From Bradyrhizobium sp. G127 (lineage in GTDB: Bacteria; Pseudomonadota; Alphaproteobacteria; Rhizobiales; Xanthobacteraceae): a stretch of DNA of 64,000 bases. This document shows positions 26,934 through 35,263 of this stretch, piece after piece. The DNA lies in NCBI RefSeq assembly GCF_021502575.1, contig NZ_JAKFGN010000001.1:2452326-2516325 (forward strand). The letters are read 5' to 3'. The position numbers were made by a program, and so were the translations under genes. The notes under the pieces were generated by a model. It worked only from the letters and a program-made list of their open reading frames with translations, was not told the origin of the DNA and made no database searches. The first letter of the stretch is position 1. Each line of letters begins with the position of its first letter.

Positions 26934-26973
26934 TCTTTGCGCTCGCGCACGCGCGTCTTTCAAATCGTCCAAT

Positions 26974-27008
26974 GAAAAAGCGGCGCATCTGCATGCGCCG
27001 CCTTTTCA
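26974..27008. terminator. Bidirectional terminator between autotransporter and BA14K genes
   Basis: AAAAAGCGGCGCAT-CTGC-ATGCGCCGCCTTTT forms a long GC stem with A/T tracts on both sides, serving both convergent genes. Confidence 0.85.
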
Positions 27009-27026
27009 AATTCGTGCTCGTCCGGT

Positions 27027-27470
27027 TTACGGGCAGGGATACCGGTTGCCGTCGTAATTCAGGTAAGTGCCTGACGCAGGATCGTAGGACCGATAGCGCT
27101 GCATGCAGTAGGCTTCCGCATCGCCGCCGTAGCCGTAGCTTGGTGCCACGACGACTGGAGCAGGGGCCGGATAGTAAGCCGGGCCGCCATAATATCCAGG
27201 CCCGTAATAGGGGTTGGACCCAGCGGCGATCGCACCGCCAATCAGTGCGCCAGCAGCAAGGCCAATGCCCAGCCCCGCCGCGCCACCGCCGCGATAATAT
27301 CCGCGCCGCCGCCACTGAACTTCTGTCACGAGCGAATTGGCGTTGCCGGCATGCACAGCCGCCAGAGATTGGCTCGGCGCCAGCGGGGCCGCATGGCCGG
27401 ATGACATCGCAGCCATCGGAAGCGCCAGCGCAACTGCTGCGATTGCGCATCCATTCCTAAAGGTGATCAT
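27027..27470 (-). CDS. BA14K-family secreted protein
   Basis: ATG 27470, behind a GGAGTGAGG purine-rich site, gives 147 residues. There is a signal peptide (MITFRNGCAIAAVALALPMAAMSSGHA), then a Gly-rich hydrophobic stretch (GLGIGLAAGALIGGAIAAG) and a Tyr/Pro/Gly-rich region. The C-terminal BA14K signature is AEAYCMQRYRSYDPASGTYLNYDGNRYPCP, with two Cys residues. The family was named from a Brucella immunoreactive 14-kDa lectin-like protein. A paralogue lies 164 bases upstream on the same strand. Confidence 0.92.
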   Translation of the reverse strand: MITFRNGCAIAAVALALPMAAMSSGHAAPLAPSQSLAAVHAGNANSLVTEVQWRRRGYYRGGGAAGLGIGLAAGALIGGAIAAGSNPYYGPGYYGGPAYYPAPAPVVVAPSYGYGGDAEAYCMQRYRSYDPASGTYLNYDGNRYPCP

Positions 27471-27634
27471 TATCCTCACTCCAAGCCCGCATCGATCACT
27501 CTGTATCGGGGGCCGCACGGGATGCGCAGCTCCATTCAGAGGATAATAATGTTCGTCTGGATTCAGGCGCTTGTGGGGCGGTTCCCCTTAGGGAACAGCA
27601 CCCGCAAGGCTGGACTAAGCTGCGCCGCAACCAG

Positions 27635-28246
27635 TTATGGACAGGCGTAGCGATTGCCGTCGTAGGCCAGATAAGTACCGGACGACGGGTCGTATGACTT
27701 GTAGCGCTGCGCGCAATATGCCGCCGCATCATCCCCCGCAGGGGCGACGGCATACTGATCGTCACCGACATAGGCATCCGGCGCGTAGGCGTAGCTGTCG
27801 TCATAGTAGTACGGGTCATTGTAATAATAAGATGAGCCTAGACCGCCGAGCGCAAGACCCGCCGCGAAGCCGTATCCTGGGCCGCGCCAATGCCGGCCAT
27901 GCCAGTGATTTCTCTGGCCGCCGGCCCAGCGCTGGCCTGAAATGGCGGGTCTTGCAGCTATTGCCTGGCGTCCTGCAAATGCGCCTGCGCCGATGACACC
28001 TGAGCGTCCGGCGAAGCTTCCTACACGTGATCCACCGCCGAAACTCGGGCGGGCTGCGAAGCTGCCGGTGCGGAAGCCGCCTCCGCCGCCGCGGAATGCT
28101 GCGCCTCCGCCGCCGCCACCGCCACCGCGGGAAAAACCTCCGCCGCCATGCCCGCCGCCGCCGGGCCTCGCATCCGCAGACGCCGACAAGAGGACGGGTG
28201 AGATTGCAAGAAGCGCTGCTGCGCCAACAATTTTCAGATTGATCAT
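27635..28246 (-). CDS. BA14K-family secreted protein, Gly/Arg-rich paralogue
   Basis: This 203-residue protein has a signal peptide (MINLKIVGAAALLAISPVLLSASADA), a long Gly-rich low-complexity part (PGGGGHGGGGFSRGG...) and repeated FRGG/FAGR turns. After a Tyr/Asp-rich stretch comes the BA14K end AAAYCAQRYKSYDPSSGTYLAYDGNRYACP, nearly identical to the downstream paralogue. A perfect sigma-EcfG promoter (28276-28300) lies 30 bases upstream of the ATG, so the gene should be part of the general stress response. Confidence 0.92.
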   Translation of the reverse strand: MINLKIVGAAALLAISPVLLSASADARPGGGGHGGGGFSRGGGGGGGGAAFRGGGGGFRTGSFAARPSFGGGSRVGSFAGRSGVIGAGAFAGRQAIAARPAISGQRWAGGQRNHWHGRHWRGPGYGFAAGLALGGLGSSYYYNDPYYYDDSYAYAPDAYVGDDQYAVAPAGDDAAAYCAQRYKSYDPSSGTYLAYDGNRYACP

Positions 28247-28275
28247 CGCTCGAGCTCCGGGTGATTTGGTGGGAG

Positions 28276-28300
28276 AACGGACGGCAGAGCGAGACGTTCC
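28276..28300 (-). promoter_or_regulatory. Sigma-EcfG promoter (GGAAC-N16-CGTT) of the BA14K gene
   Basis: On the minus strand GGAAC and CGTT are separated by exactly 16 bases, the alphaproteobacterial general-stress consensus. The GGAAC is doubled (GGAACGGAAC). The predicted start of transcription is about 25 bases before the ATG at 28246. Confidence 0.82.
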
Positions 28301-28385
28301 GTTCCTACCAAAACTTCACCGTGATCGTCGCACCCACCAGCCCAACGCAGCATGAACGGATTGCGCCGAAATCATGTTGTCTGAT

Positions 28386-29531
28386 TTATGAAGCTCGATA
28401 GTCGGTGACCAGCGCGTGTGGCGACAGCTCAATGTTGTCGTGAGGGCCGCGCGAGACAACTTCCTGTCGCGTTCGCGGCAACGCGCCGGGGTATTCCTCC
28501 TGCAAATAGGCAATCAGCTTTTCCCGCACCTCGCAGCGCAGATCCCACGCGGCAGGCGCGCTGCGCGCGCTCAGCAATGCGCGCAGTTCGACGGTGTTAT
28601 CCTTGGTGGCGTCGCTGACCTGAAGCACCACCACGCGGCCGTCCCAGAGCGGCGAGGCGCGGGCGACCTCCATCAGTTTCCCGCGCAGCTTCTCGACCGG
28701 CACGGTGTAGTCGACATAGAGAAAGACCGAGCCGATCAGCGCGGACGTTTCCCGCGTCCAGTTCTGGAATGGCTTCTCAATGAAATAACTCAGCGGTACG
28801 ACCATGCGCCGCCAGTCCCACAGCTTGATCACGACATACGTTGTCGTGATTTCCTCGATAGTGCCATATTCGCCTTCGAGGAAGACCACATCGTCCAGAC
28901 GGATCGGCTGCGCCATCGCGATCTGCACGCCAGCGATCAAATTGGAGAGCAGCGGACGGGCGGCGAGACCGATGGCGAGGCCTGCCACGCCGGCGGACGC
29001 GAACAGGCTGACGCCATATTGCCTGACCTGCTCGAAACTCATCATCGCCGTCGCGAGCGTCATTATGACGATCAGAACATCGGCTGCGCGCTTCAGGATA
29101 CCGACCTGGGTGACGTGCTTGCGTGCCAGCAGGTTGTCCTCGGCATCGAGCTTGAAACGTCGCAGATAGACCTGCGACCCGATCTGGACGGCGGTGATCG
29201 CGGTCCATCCGAGCAGGGCGATGAATGCGACATTGAGGATGTTGCCGAAGATGGTGGACGCTCGTTCGCCGATGGGGGCGATCCGGACCACAAGGGACAG
29301 CGCCAACACGATCAGGGCGAGCTTGAGCGGACCCTTGCTGTTGGTCAGCAGGGCCCGGATCTTTGGATGCCTGACACCGAGAATGTTGCGGATCGCGTGG
29401 ACGATGACGGCATTGGCGATCAGCGCGACGACCACGCCGCCGATCACGAGCACTGAAGCGACCAGCCAGTTTGGCAGCAGCCAAAGCGTATCGATGATTT
29501 CGGCGTAGCTGTATTTGATGACGTCGAGCAT
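28386..29531 (-). CDS. MscS-family mechanosensitive ion channel
   Basis: This 381-residue protein has four to five N-terminal membrane helices (LLPNWLVASVLVIGGVVVALIA, LALIVLALSLVVRIAPIG, GNILNVAFIALLGWTAITAV, VLIVIMTLATAMMSF). The MscS pore helix and beta domain follow (FASAGVAGLAIGLAARPLLSNLIAGVQIAMAQPI, split here; then DDVVFLEGEYGTIEEI). The C-terminal alpha-beta domain ends near residue 380. It releases solutes on hypo-osmotic shock. It is a single gene, divergent from the NDUFA12-like gene. Confidence 0.93.
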   Translation of the reverse strand: MLDVIKYSYAEIIDTLWLLPNWLVASVLVIGGVVVALIANAVIVHAIRNILGVRHPKIRALLTNSKGPLKLALIVLALSLVVRIAPIGERASTIFGNILNVAFIALLGWTAITAVQIGSQVYLRRFKLDAEDNLLARKHVTQVGILKRAADVLIVIMTLATAMMSFEQVRQYGVSLFASAGVAGLAIGLAARPLLSNLIAGVQIAMAQPIRLDDVVFLEGEYGTIEEITTTYVVIKLWDWRRMVVPLSYFIEKPFQNWTRETSALIGSVFLYVDYTVPVEKLRGKLMEVARASPLWDGRVVVLQVSDATKDNTVELRALLSARSAPAAWDLRCEVREKLIAYLQEEYPGALPRTRQEVVSRGPHDNIELSPHALVTDYRAS

Positions 29532-29690
29532 CGCGGCGGAATCCGGGGCTGTACGGGGATCATGTCAACGCGCGGGCGCAAGATATGTTCATGCATCGCA
29601 TCAAGCCGCTGGGGACGCTGGACAATTGGGCCGCCTGATGGCATCAAACACGTCTTGCGCCGCTGTGCGCGTCAGTCTCGGGTGCCCGCC

Positions 29691-30101
29691 ATGAAGCTGT
29701 TTTTCCTACGTTTTTTCACGTGGTGGAGCGGTTCGACGTTCGGCACGCAGCTTTGGACTCGGCGCTTTGGGGAACTGGTCGGAACGGACGAGGGCGGTAA
29801 CCAGTATTACCGCACCAAGGGCGGCCAGATCGATCCGACGCTCGGCTTCGAGCGCCGCTGGGTAATCTACAATGGATATGCCGAAGCAACCCGTATCCCT
29901 CCGGCTTGGCACGGCTGGATCCACCACACTGTGGACACACCGCCCACCGAGATCGACTACAAGCAGCGTGAGTGGGAAAAGCCGCACCGGCCCAACCTGA
30001 CCGGCACGCCAGGCGCCTATCGGCCATCAGGCTCGACGCTGGCTGCGGGCCGCCGGCCTAAGGCGACGGGCGACTATCAGCCCTGGACGCCGGGGCAGTG
30101 A
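29691..30101 (+). CDS. NADH:ubiquinone oxidoreductase NDUFA12-like subunit (B17.2)
   Basis: ATG 29691 gives 136 residues. FGTQLWTRRFGELVGTDEGG, then RRWVIYNGYAEATRIPPAWHGWIHHTVDTPP (split by motif), mark the B17.2/NDUFA12 family, an accessory subunit of complex I shared by alphaproteobacteria and mitochondria. It binds the matrix/cytosolic arm. As in related genomes it precedes a DUF2155 gene and aat, away from the nuo operon. Confidence 0.94.
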   Translation: MKLFFLRFFTWWSGSTFGTQLWTRRFGELVGTDEGGNQYYRTKGGQIDPTLGFERRWVIYNGYAEATRIPPAWHGWIHHTVDTPPTEIDYKQREWEKPHRPNLTGTPGAYRPSGSTLAAGRRPKATGDYQPWTPGQ

Positions 30102-30382
30102 ATCCCGAACATTGACGCCTGAGAGTGGTCTTTGGCGTAACAAGGCGGCCCGAATTGCTCGCCCTTTCGCCGCCGTAATCGGCGTGTTAACCGATGGCTC
30201 TGCGCGCGGCCCTTTGTCTGTAGAATGGCGCGGGTTCGATTCGGTTGTATCGTCGATTGGGCCGGATCAATTCTAGATCGTGACGTGATCGTTTCGACAT
30301 CGTTTCGACAGGTGTGGAGCCAGATGTTTTCCGAAAACCGCTTCGCCCTTTTCGGCATCGTGCTCCAATAAAGTCGCGCAAT

Positions 30383-31285
30383 ATGCTCCGAACCGTCGCC
30401 ACATTTTCCTTCGCGGCCCTGATTGCCGCCTCGCTGACGTCGCTGGCGGCTCCCGTCCATGCGCAGATCGGCAACATCTTTTCCGACAGGCCTCGCCCGC
30501 CGGTCAACGTCGCGCCGCGTGGCGAACCAGTGCAGGACCCCGATGAGGAGGAGGTGCCAGATCTTCCGCAGCAGGGTCGTCTGTTGCCGACACCCAACCG
30601 GCCTTTGCCGGGGCAAGGCGTTCCGCCGCCCGGTGCTGTTCAGACCCAGCCGTTGCCGCCGCCGCCCGGTCAGCTGGCCGTGCCGGGACAGGGAACGCCG
30701 AATGCTGCCACTATGCCGCCCGGTGCCAATCCGTTGCCGGGTCTACCGCCTGGGCAGAAGCAGCCGCGTGGTGCACCGCCCGCTCCAGCGACTTTGCAGC
30801 CTGGTGACGAGGTGGTGACCGAGCCTCCGGCGCAGAAGATCGTCAACAAGCAGGCGGTCTTTGCCGGTCTCGACAAGATCACCGGCCGTATCATCAAGTT
30901 CGAAGCGGACATGGGCGAGACCGTTCAGTTCGGAGCGCTGCGGGTGAAGCCTCAGGCCTGCTACACGCGCCCGTCGACAGAATCCGCCAACACCGATTCC
31001 TTCGTTGAGGTTGATGAAATCACCTTGCAGGGTGAGGTGAAGCGGATTTTCTCCGGCTGGATGTTTGCTGCGAGCCCGGGCCTGCACGGTGTCGAGCATC
31101 CGATCTACGATATCTGGCTGACGGACTGTAAGGGGCCATCTGCGACAGTCGCCCAGCAGGAAGGGCCAAAGCCCGCGGCATCCGCGCCTCAAGCTCAACC
31201 GACGCAGCAGAAGCGCTTGCCGCCAAAGCAGCCGGCTGCGCCACGACCGCCTCCGCCGAACCCGTTCCCGCCGTTCCGGCAATAG
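30383..31285 (+). CDS. DUF2155-domain secreted protein
   Basis: ATG 30383 gives 300 residues with a signal peptide (MLRTVATFSFAALIAASLTSLAAPVHAQ). A long Pro/Gln/Gly-rich linker (~30-170) follows, then the DUF2155 domain (KITGRIIKFEADMGETVQFGALRVKPQACYTRP, split by motif, and SGWMFAASPGLHGVEHPIYDIWLTDC) and a Pro/Lys-rich tail. Members are periplasmic and of unknown function; the constant neighbours NDUFA12-like and aat are typical. The two Cys residues of the domain may pair. Confidence 0.9.
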   Translation: MLRTVATFSFAALIAASLTSLAAPVHAQIGNIFSDRPRPPVNVAPRGEPVQDPDEEEVPDLPQQGRLLPTPNRPLPGQGVPPPGAVQTQPLPPPPGQLAVPGQGTPNAATMPPGANPLPGLPPGQKQPRGAPPAPATLQPGDEVVTEPPAQKIVNKQAVFAGLDKITGRIIKFEADMGETVQFGALRVKPQACYTRPSTESANTDSFVEVDEITLQGEVKRIFSGWMFAASPGLHGVEHPIYDIWLTDCKGPSATVAQQEGPKPAASAPQAQPTQQKRLPPKQPAAPRPPPPNPFPPFRQ

Positions 31286-31324
31286 CCGACCGAGCTTTTT
31301 GCGATCTGGGTCCGCGGCCAGAGA

Positions 31325-32002
31325 TTAGCCTCGCAGGTGTGCGAGCGCCTCTGCGCCCGTGACGGGGCGATCTGCAGGCAACGCGAAGAAATCGCCATGT
31401 CCGGTGATGGCTTCATCGAGCAGCGCACGATAGCGCCGCCGCGGAATCTCCACGGCGCCAAACGTGCGCAAATGATCCGTGACGAACTGGGTGTCAAGCA
31501 GCACGTAACCACCCGCGATGAGCCGAGCGACGAGATGCACCAGCGCCACTTTTGAAGCGTCGCGTGCAGTGTGGAACATGCTCTCGCCGAAGAACGCACG
31601 GCCGAGACTGACCCCGTAAAGTCCGCCGACTAGTTCGTCGCCCAGCCAGGCCTCGACGCTGTGGCAGTAACCGAGATCATGGAGCGACGTGTAGAGATCG
31701 CGAATGCGGCCATTGATCCAGGTGTCATCACGACCGGGCTGCGGTGCGGCGCATCCGGCGAGGGTGCGCTTGAACGCTGTATTGATGGTAACGCGGAAGG
31801 TATCCGCCCGAACGGTGCGGGCAAGACGGGACGTGACGCGAAAGCGGTCGAGCGGAATGACGCCACGTTGTTCGGGTTCGACCCAGAAGATCGTCGGATC
31901 GTCGGCGCTTTCCGACATCGGGAAGATGCCGCAGGCATAGGCACGGAGCAGAATGCTTGGCGTAATTTCCGAAGATGCAGCGTCGCGCGAGCTCATGCGC
32001 AA
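31325..32002 (-). CDS. aat: Leucyl/phenylalanyl-tRNA-protein transferase
   Basis: This 225-residue enzyme shows the Aat hallmarks: [23 protein letters not shown], the [14 protein letters not shown] segment, [26 protein letters not shown] and [19 protein letters not shown]. It adds Leu or Phe from tRNA to N-terminal Lys/Arg, creating N-degrons for ClpS/ClpAP. ClpS is encoded at 2409. It is convergent with the DUF2155 gene; the kinase operon upstream ends 31 bases before its start, so it may also be reached by that transcript. A second ATG two codons downstream is possible. Confidence 0.95.
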   Translation of the reverse strand: MRMSSRDAASSEITPSILLRAYACGIFPMSESADDPTIFWVEPEQRGVIPLDRFRVTSRLARTVRADTFRVTINTAFKRTLAGCAAPQPGRDDTWINGRIRDLYTSLHDLGYCHSVEAWLGDELVGGLYGVSLGRAFFGESMFHTARDASKVALVHLVARLIAGGYVLLDTQFVTDHLRTFGAVEIPRRRYRALLDEAITGHGDFFALPADRPVTGAEALAHLRG

Positions 32003-32033
32003 CCCTAGCAGGTCGCAACGGTCTCCGCGACTG

Positions 32034-33119
32034 TCAAGCCGCGCCAGCGGACTGTTGTGCCGACGCGGCCATATCCTTCAGCCGCAGCACGATGCGGGTG
32101 CCGGAGTGGGACGGATCGCGCTCGGCATGGGTTTCGAGCTTGGCCGCCATGGCGCTGACGATACGCTGGCCCATGCCAGTGGATTGAGGGTTCTCCTTGA
32201 CCTGCAAGCCGACGCCGTCATCGGAAATTGTCAGAACGAGTCCATCGGCGCACGATCGCAATTCAACATGAATCGGACCGGCCCCGTCCGGGTAGGCGTA
32301 TTTGACGGCGTTCATCACCAGTTCGTTGACAATGATACCGATCGCGACCGCGCGATCCGGATCAATCTCCACCGGCTCCGCTTTCAACGTGAGCCGTGAC
32401 ATCTTGTTGCCCTGGGCAGACCGCCGCAAATCCTCGAGCAGGGCTTCCAGATACTGGTTCAGCATCACGGTTTTCAGGTCTTGCGATGTGTAAAGGCGGC
32501 GATGCACCTGCGCGACCGCAGCGACGCGGCCCATCGCGTTGGTCAACGCGGCTTTGACGTCGGCATCGCCGCTGGAATTGGCCTGAAGGTGCAACAGCGA
32601 GGCGATGATCTGCAAGCTGTTGCCGACGCGATGGTTGACTTCGCGCAACAGCACCTCGCGTTCGGCTGCGAGTGCGGCATAGCGGTCGCGTGAGGCATGA
32701 ACTTCGGCCTCCGCGTCATCGCGCGCCTTGCGGACGAGAGCCTGTTCCAGTGCGCCTCTCGCAGCGACATCGAGCAGGGCAATGAATTCGCCCTGCACGT
32801 CCTTCACCAGATAATCGGACGCACCGGCCTTGAGGGCGGTGATCGCGATTTTGCTGTCCTGCGAGGCCGTCACGAAAACGACCGGCGGCGCACCGGGAAT
32901 CTTCAGTATTTCGGCAAGGGTCTCCAGACCATCGAGGCCGGGCATGTGCTGATCAAGCGCAACCACATCGACGCCGCCTTGCCTGATCCGCGCCAGTCCG
33001 CTCGCGCCATCGCCGGCATGCTCGACAGCAAAGCCTTGCCGCTTGAGCCCACGCTCAACCAGCCGCGCAAGATGGGCATCGTCGTCGACATACAGGATGA
33101 GTGGTGCTGATGGCTTCAT
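32034..33119 (-). CDS. Hybrid REC-HisKA_2 sensor kinase (third gene of coupled phosphorelay)
   Basis: This 361-residue protein combines an N-terminal receiver domain (residues ~6-120, phospho-Asp56 in [15 protein letters not shown]) with a HisKA_2 dimer domain (His163 in [14 protein letters not shown]) and an HATPase ([14 protein letters not shown] and ISDDGVGLQ). It has no membrane segment. REC-HisKA_2 proteins can take a phosphate from another kinase and pass it on, and in alphaproteobacteria HWE/HisKA_2 kinases commonly feed the PhyR general stress switch. Its ATG overlaps the stop of the single-domain regulator by four bases (ATGA). Confidence 0.9.
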   Translation of the reverse strand: MKPSAPLILYVDDDAHLARLVERGLKRQGFAVEHAGDGASGLARIRQGGVDVVALDQHMPGLDGLETLAEILKIPGAPPVVFVTASQDSKIAITALKAGASDYLVKDVQGEFIALLDVAARGALEQALVRKARDDAEAEVHASRDRYAALAAEREVLLREVNHRVGNSLQIIASLLHLQANSSGDADVKAALTNAMGRVAAVAQVHRRLYTSQDLKTVMLNQYLEALLEDLRRSAQGNKMSRLTLKAEPVEIDPDRAVAIGIIVNELVMNAVKYAYPDGAGPIHVELRSCADGLVLTISDDGVGLQVKENPQSTGMGQRIVSAMAAKLETHAERDPSHSGTRIVLRLKDMAASAQQSAGAA

Positions 33120-33556
33120 GTGTTTACGGGCGGCACCTTGATGACTGAAAAGAACAAGCCGAGTTGCCGAATGGCGTTGGCAAAACTCTCATAATTTACG
33201 GGCTTGGTGATGTAGACGTTACAGCCGAGTTCATAGCAGCGCTTGATCTCCTGTTCGTCGTCAGTGGTCGTGAGGACGACGACCGGCGCGCACTTGATGT
33301 GGCTGTTGTCCTTGATCCGTTTCAGGATATCGATCCCGGTCATGTCAGGTAGATTGAGGTCGAGCAGGATCAGCAGCGCCTGGTCTTTATGTTCGACCGC
33401 AGAGCCATCGGTGCCGAACAGATACTTCACCGCATCTGTACCGTTCGTGAACGGAATGATCTCATTGTTGACGCCGGAGCGGCGGATATTGCGTTCGATC
33501 AGACGGGCGTGACCCTCGTCATCCTCGATCATGATGATTTTGACCGGCAGACTCAT
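33116..33556 (-). CDS. Rcp1-like single-domain response regulator (second gene of phosphorelay)
   Basis: ATG 33556 gives 146 residues made of one receiver domain: acidic pocket IIMIEDDEGHARL, phospho-Asp66 in LLILLDLNLPDMTG, the switch Thr in VVVLTTTDDE and the conserved Lys in YITKPVNY. The sequence type, with the long RNIRRSGVNNEIIPFTNGTDAVKYLFG stretch, resembles Rcp1-class regulators that partner bacteriophytochrome-like kinases. It has no output domain, so it probably shuttles phosphate between the kinases on either side. Both ends overlap the neighbouring genes by four bases. Confidence 0.92.
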   Translation of the reverse strand: MSLPVKIIMIEDDEGHARLIERNIRRSGVNNEIIPFTNGTDAVKYLFGTDGSAVEHKDQALLILLDLNLPDMTGIDILKRIKDNSHIKCAPVVVLTTTDDEQEIKRCYELGCNVYITKPVNYESFANAIRQLGLFFSVIKVPPVNT

Positions 33557-35091
33557 TCCTCTTTTCCTTGTGTTCCGAGATTCCATTGTGCGGGCAAGGC
33601 CACTGTAAATGTGCTGCCCTCGTTGAGTTCTGATGAAACATTGATGGTGCCGCCCATCCGGCGCACCAGCGCGCGGACGTGAGCCAAGCCAATTCCCTGG
33701 CCTTGACGATCCTGAAGACCGGCCCGGCGGAACAGATCGAAGATCCGTTTGTGGTCCTTGGGATCGATGCCCCGGCCGTTGTCGGACACCTCGATGATGA
33801 CAAATCCGAGCTTGTTGCGGCCTTTGATCAGGATATCGCCCGGCACGCCCGGCCTGAGATACTTGAGAGCATTATCAATCAGGTTGGAGAAAATCTGTTC
33901 CAGTGCAAGACGGTCGCTGACGAGGCCAGGCAGAGGCTCGACGCGAATTTGCGCGTTCGCTTCGGAGGCCTGGTGAGCAACTGACGAGATGATTGTTTCG
34001 ACCAGCTCGCGCGTGTCGACCGGTACCGGGTGAAATTCGCGGCGGCCTTCGCGGGTCAGATTAAGAATCGCCGAGATCAGGCGGTCCATCTTGCCTATTG
34101 AGGATTTGATGAAGCCGAGTGCTTCGGAGAAATCCTGCGAAAGTTGCTTGTCTTCTGCTTGAAGCTCAGGCGCATTGGCGGGATCTGTGTCGCCAATGGG
34201 CTCCGGAACGACCGGAGCCGTCGCCGCGGCACGGCTGTAGCGGGCAATACGGCTGAAGATGTCGTTGCGCAGCTCTTCGAGTTCGCTGGTGAAGCCCATG
34301 ATGTTGACGAGCGGCGAGCGCAGATCATGGCTCACGATATAGGCGAAGCGCTGGATCTCCTCGTTCGCTTCTCGCAAATCGGCAGTTCGTGTTTCGACAA
34401 TGGACTCAAGGTTGATGTTGTTTTCCCGCAGTTGATGCTCGGCATGATCGCGCGCCTGACCCGATCGTCGAATCAGAAATATCGAGAGCACCGCAAGGAA
34501 AAGCACGAGACCCGAACCCGTCGTTGCGACGATGGCGGCAAGTGTCTGACTGCGATCGGCGGCCTGAGTTCGCCTCTGGAACAGCCTGCCTTCCTCCGCG
34601 CGCATCGCGGTGGCGAACTCGCCTATGCGTCGAGCCGAGATGCCGCTCTCGTCGCGCAGCATCGCCACGCCACCCGGAATATCGTTTTGCTTCACGTAGT
34701 CGATGGCTTTTGAAAATTCCGCCAACCGTGAATCGACGGCCGCACGCAACTGTTTGACGTTTTCGACTTGGACCGGGCTATCGCTTGTCTGTTGGCCCAG
34801 CTTGGCCATGCCAGCGGGAATGCGCGCGACCGCGGCTTCGTGCTCGGACAGAAATTTGGGTTGCGACGTCAGCAGATAGCCGCGTGCAGCACTTTCCGCT
34901 CGGCGGATATCCAGCAACACCGTCGATATCTGGTTCTCGACTTCGACAGTGTGCACGACCCACGACGAATCCTCTTTCGAGCGATTGACCAGATAGATCG
35001 ATGCCACGCTGATTACGACCAGCACCAGAAAGCCCGCGGACAGAAGGGCAATTTGCCAGATCAGGCGCCGACGGGCCGCTTCGCGCGTCAC
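33553..35091 (-). CDS. CHASE3-domain membrane sensor histidine kinase (first gene of phosphorelay)
   Basis: This 512-residue protein has TM1 (LIWQIALLSAGFLVLVVISVASIYLV) and an extracytoplasmic CHASE3 domain (~40-185, RRAESAARGYLLTSQPKFL). TM2 (~186-207) follows, then a short coiled coil and HisKA with His255 (RFAYIVSHDLRSPL). The HATPase has N-box NLIDNALKY and G-box DNGRGIDPKDHKRIFDLF. Between the two DHp helices is an extra ~50-residue Pro/Ala/Asp-rich loop (about 272-322). A perfect sigma-EcfG promoter lies 87-111 bases upstream. The stop overlaps the regulator's start. Ligand unknown. Confidence 0.93.
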   Translation of the reverse strand: MTREAARRRLIWQIALLSAGFLVLVVISVASIYLVNRSKEDSSWVVHTVEVENQISTVLLDIRRAESAARGYLLTSQPKFLSEHEAAVARIPAGMAKLGQQTSDSPVQVENVKQLRAAVDSRLAEFSKAIDYVKQNDIPGGVAMLRDESGISARRIGEFATAMRAEEGRLFQRRTQAADRSQTLAAIVATTGSGLVLFLAVLSIFLIRRSGQARDHAEHQLRENNINLESIVETRTADLREANEEIQRFAYIVSHDLRSPLVNIMGFTSELEELRNDIFSRIARYSRAAATAPVVPEPIGDTDPANAPELQAEDKQLSQDFSEALGFIKSSIGKMDRLISAILNLTREGRREFHPVPVDTRELVETIISSVAHQASEANAQIRVEPLPGLVSDRLALEQIFSNLIDNALKYLRPGVPGDILIKGRNKLGFVIIEVSDNGRGIDPKDHKRIFDLFRRAGLQDRQGQGIGLAHVRALVRRMGGTINVSSELNEGSTFTVALPAQWNLGTQGKEE

Positions 35092-35177
35092 GTCGTTACT
35101 TTCCGCTTAACGGACCAGGGAAATGTCTGGAAACTCAAATTCATGCCCATGCAGCAGCAATAGCTTACAGCCGGGAG

Positions 35178-35202
35178 AACGCGCAAATACGAACTTGGTT
35201 CC
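35178..35202 (-). promoter_or_regulatory. Sigma-EcfG promoter (GGAAC-N16-CGTT) of the phosphorelay operon
   Basis: On the minus strand GGAAC, 16 bases, then CGTT: a perfect general-stress promoter. Transcription should begin about 80 bases before the CHASE3 kinase ATG. Its -35 element is the right half of a 16-bp perfect palindrome (35198-35213). Confidence 0.82.
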
Positions 35203-35213
35203 ATCGATGGAAC
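35198..35213. promoter_or_regulatory. 16-bp perfect palindrome overlapping the EcfG -35 element
   Basis: GTTCCATCGATGGAAC is a perfect palindrome, so GGAAC occurs on both strands. The plus-strand copy is followed by CGTG (one base from CGTT) at 16 bases, a near-miss divergent promoter. It might alternatively be an operator for a dimeric regulator. Confidence 0.6.
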
Positions 35214-35263
35214 GAGGAATGATGGCCGTCGTGTTTTACACTTTTGCTGAGAGGTGAAAGCGT

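Noticed and set aside
27560..27585. Sigma-EcfG promoter for the shorter BA14K gene
   Set aside because: GGAAC is present, but 16-17 bases later the sequence is GAAT/AATC, not CGTT.
30289..30310. Tandem TCGTTTCGACA pair upstream of the DUF2155 gene
   Set aside because: Only two 11-base copies with no known motif; could be chance or a weak regulator site, not enough to call.
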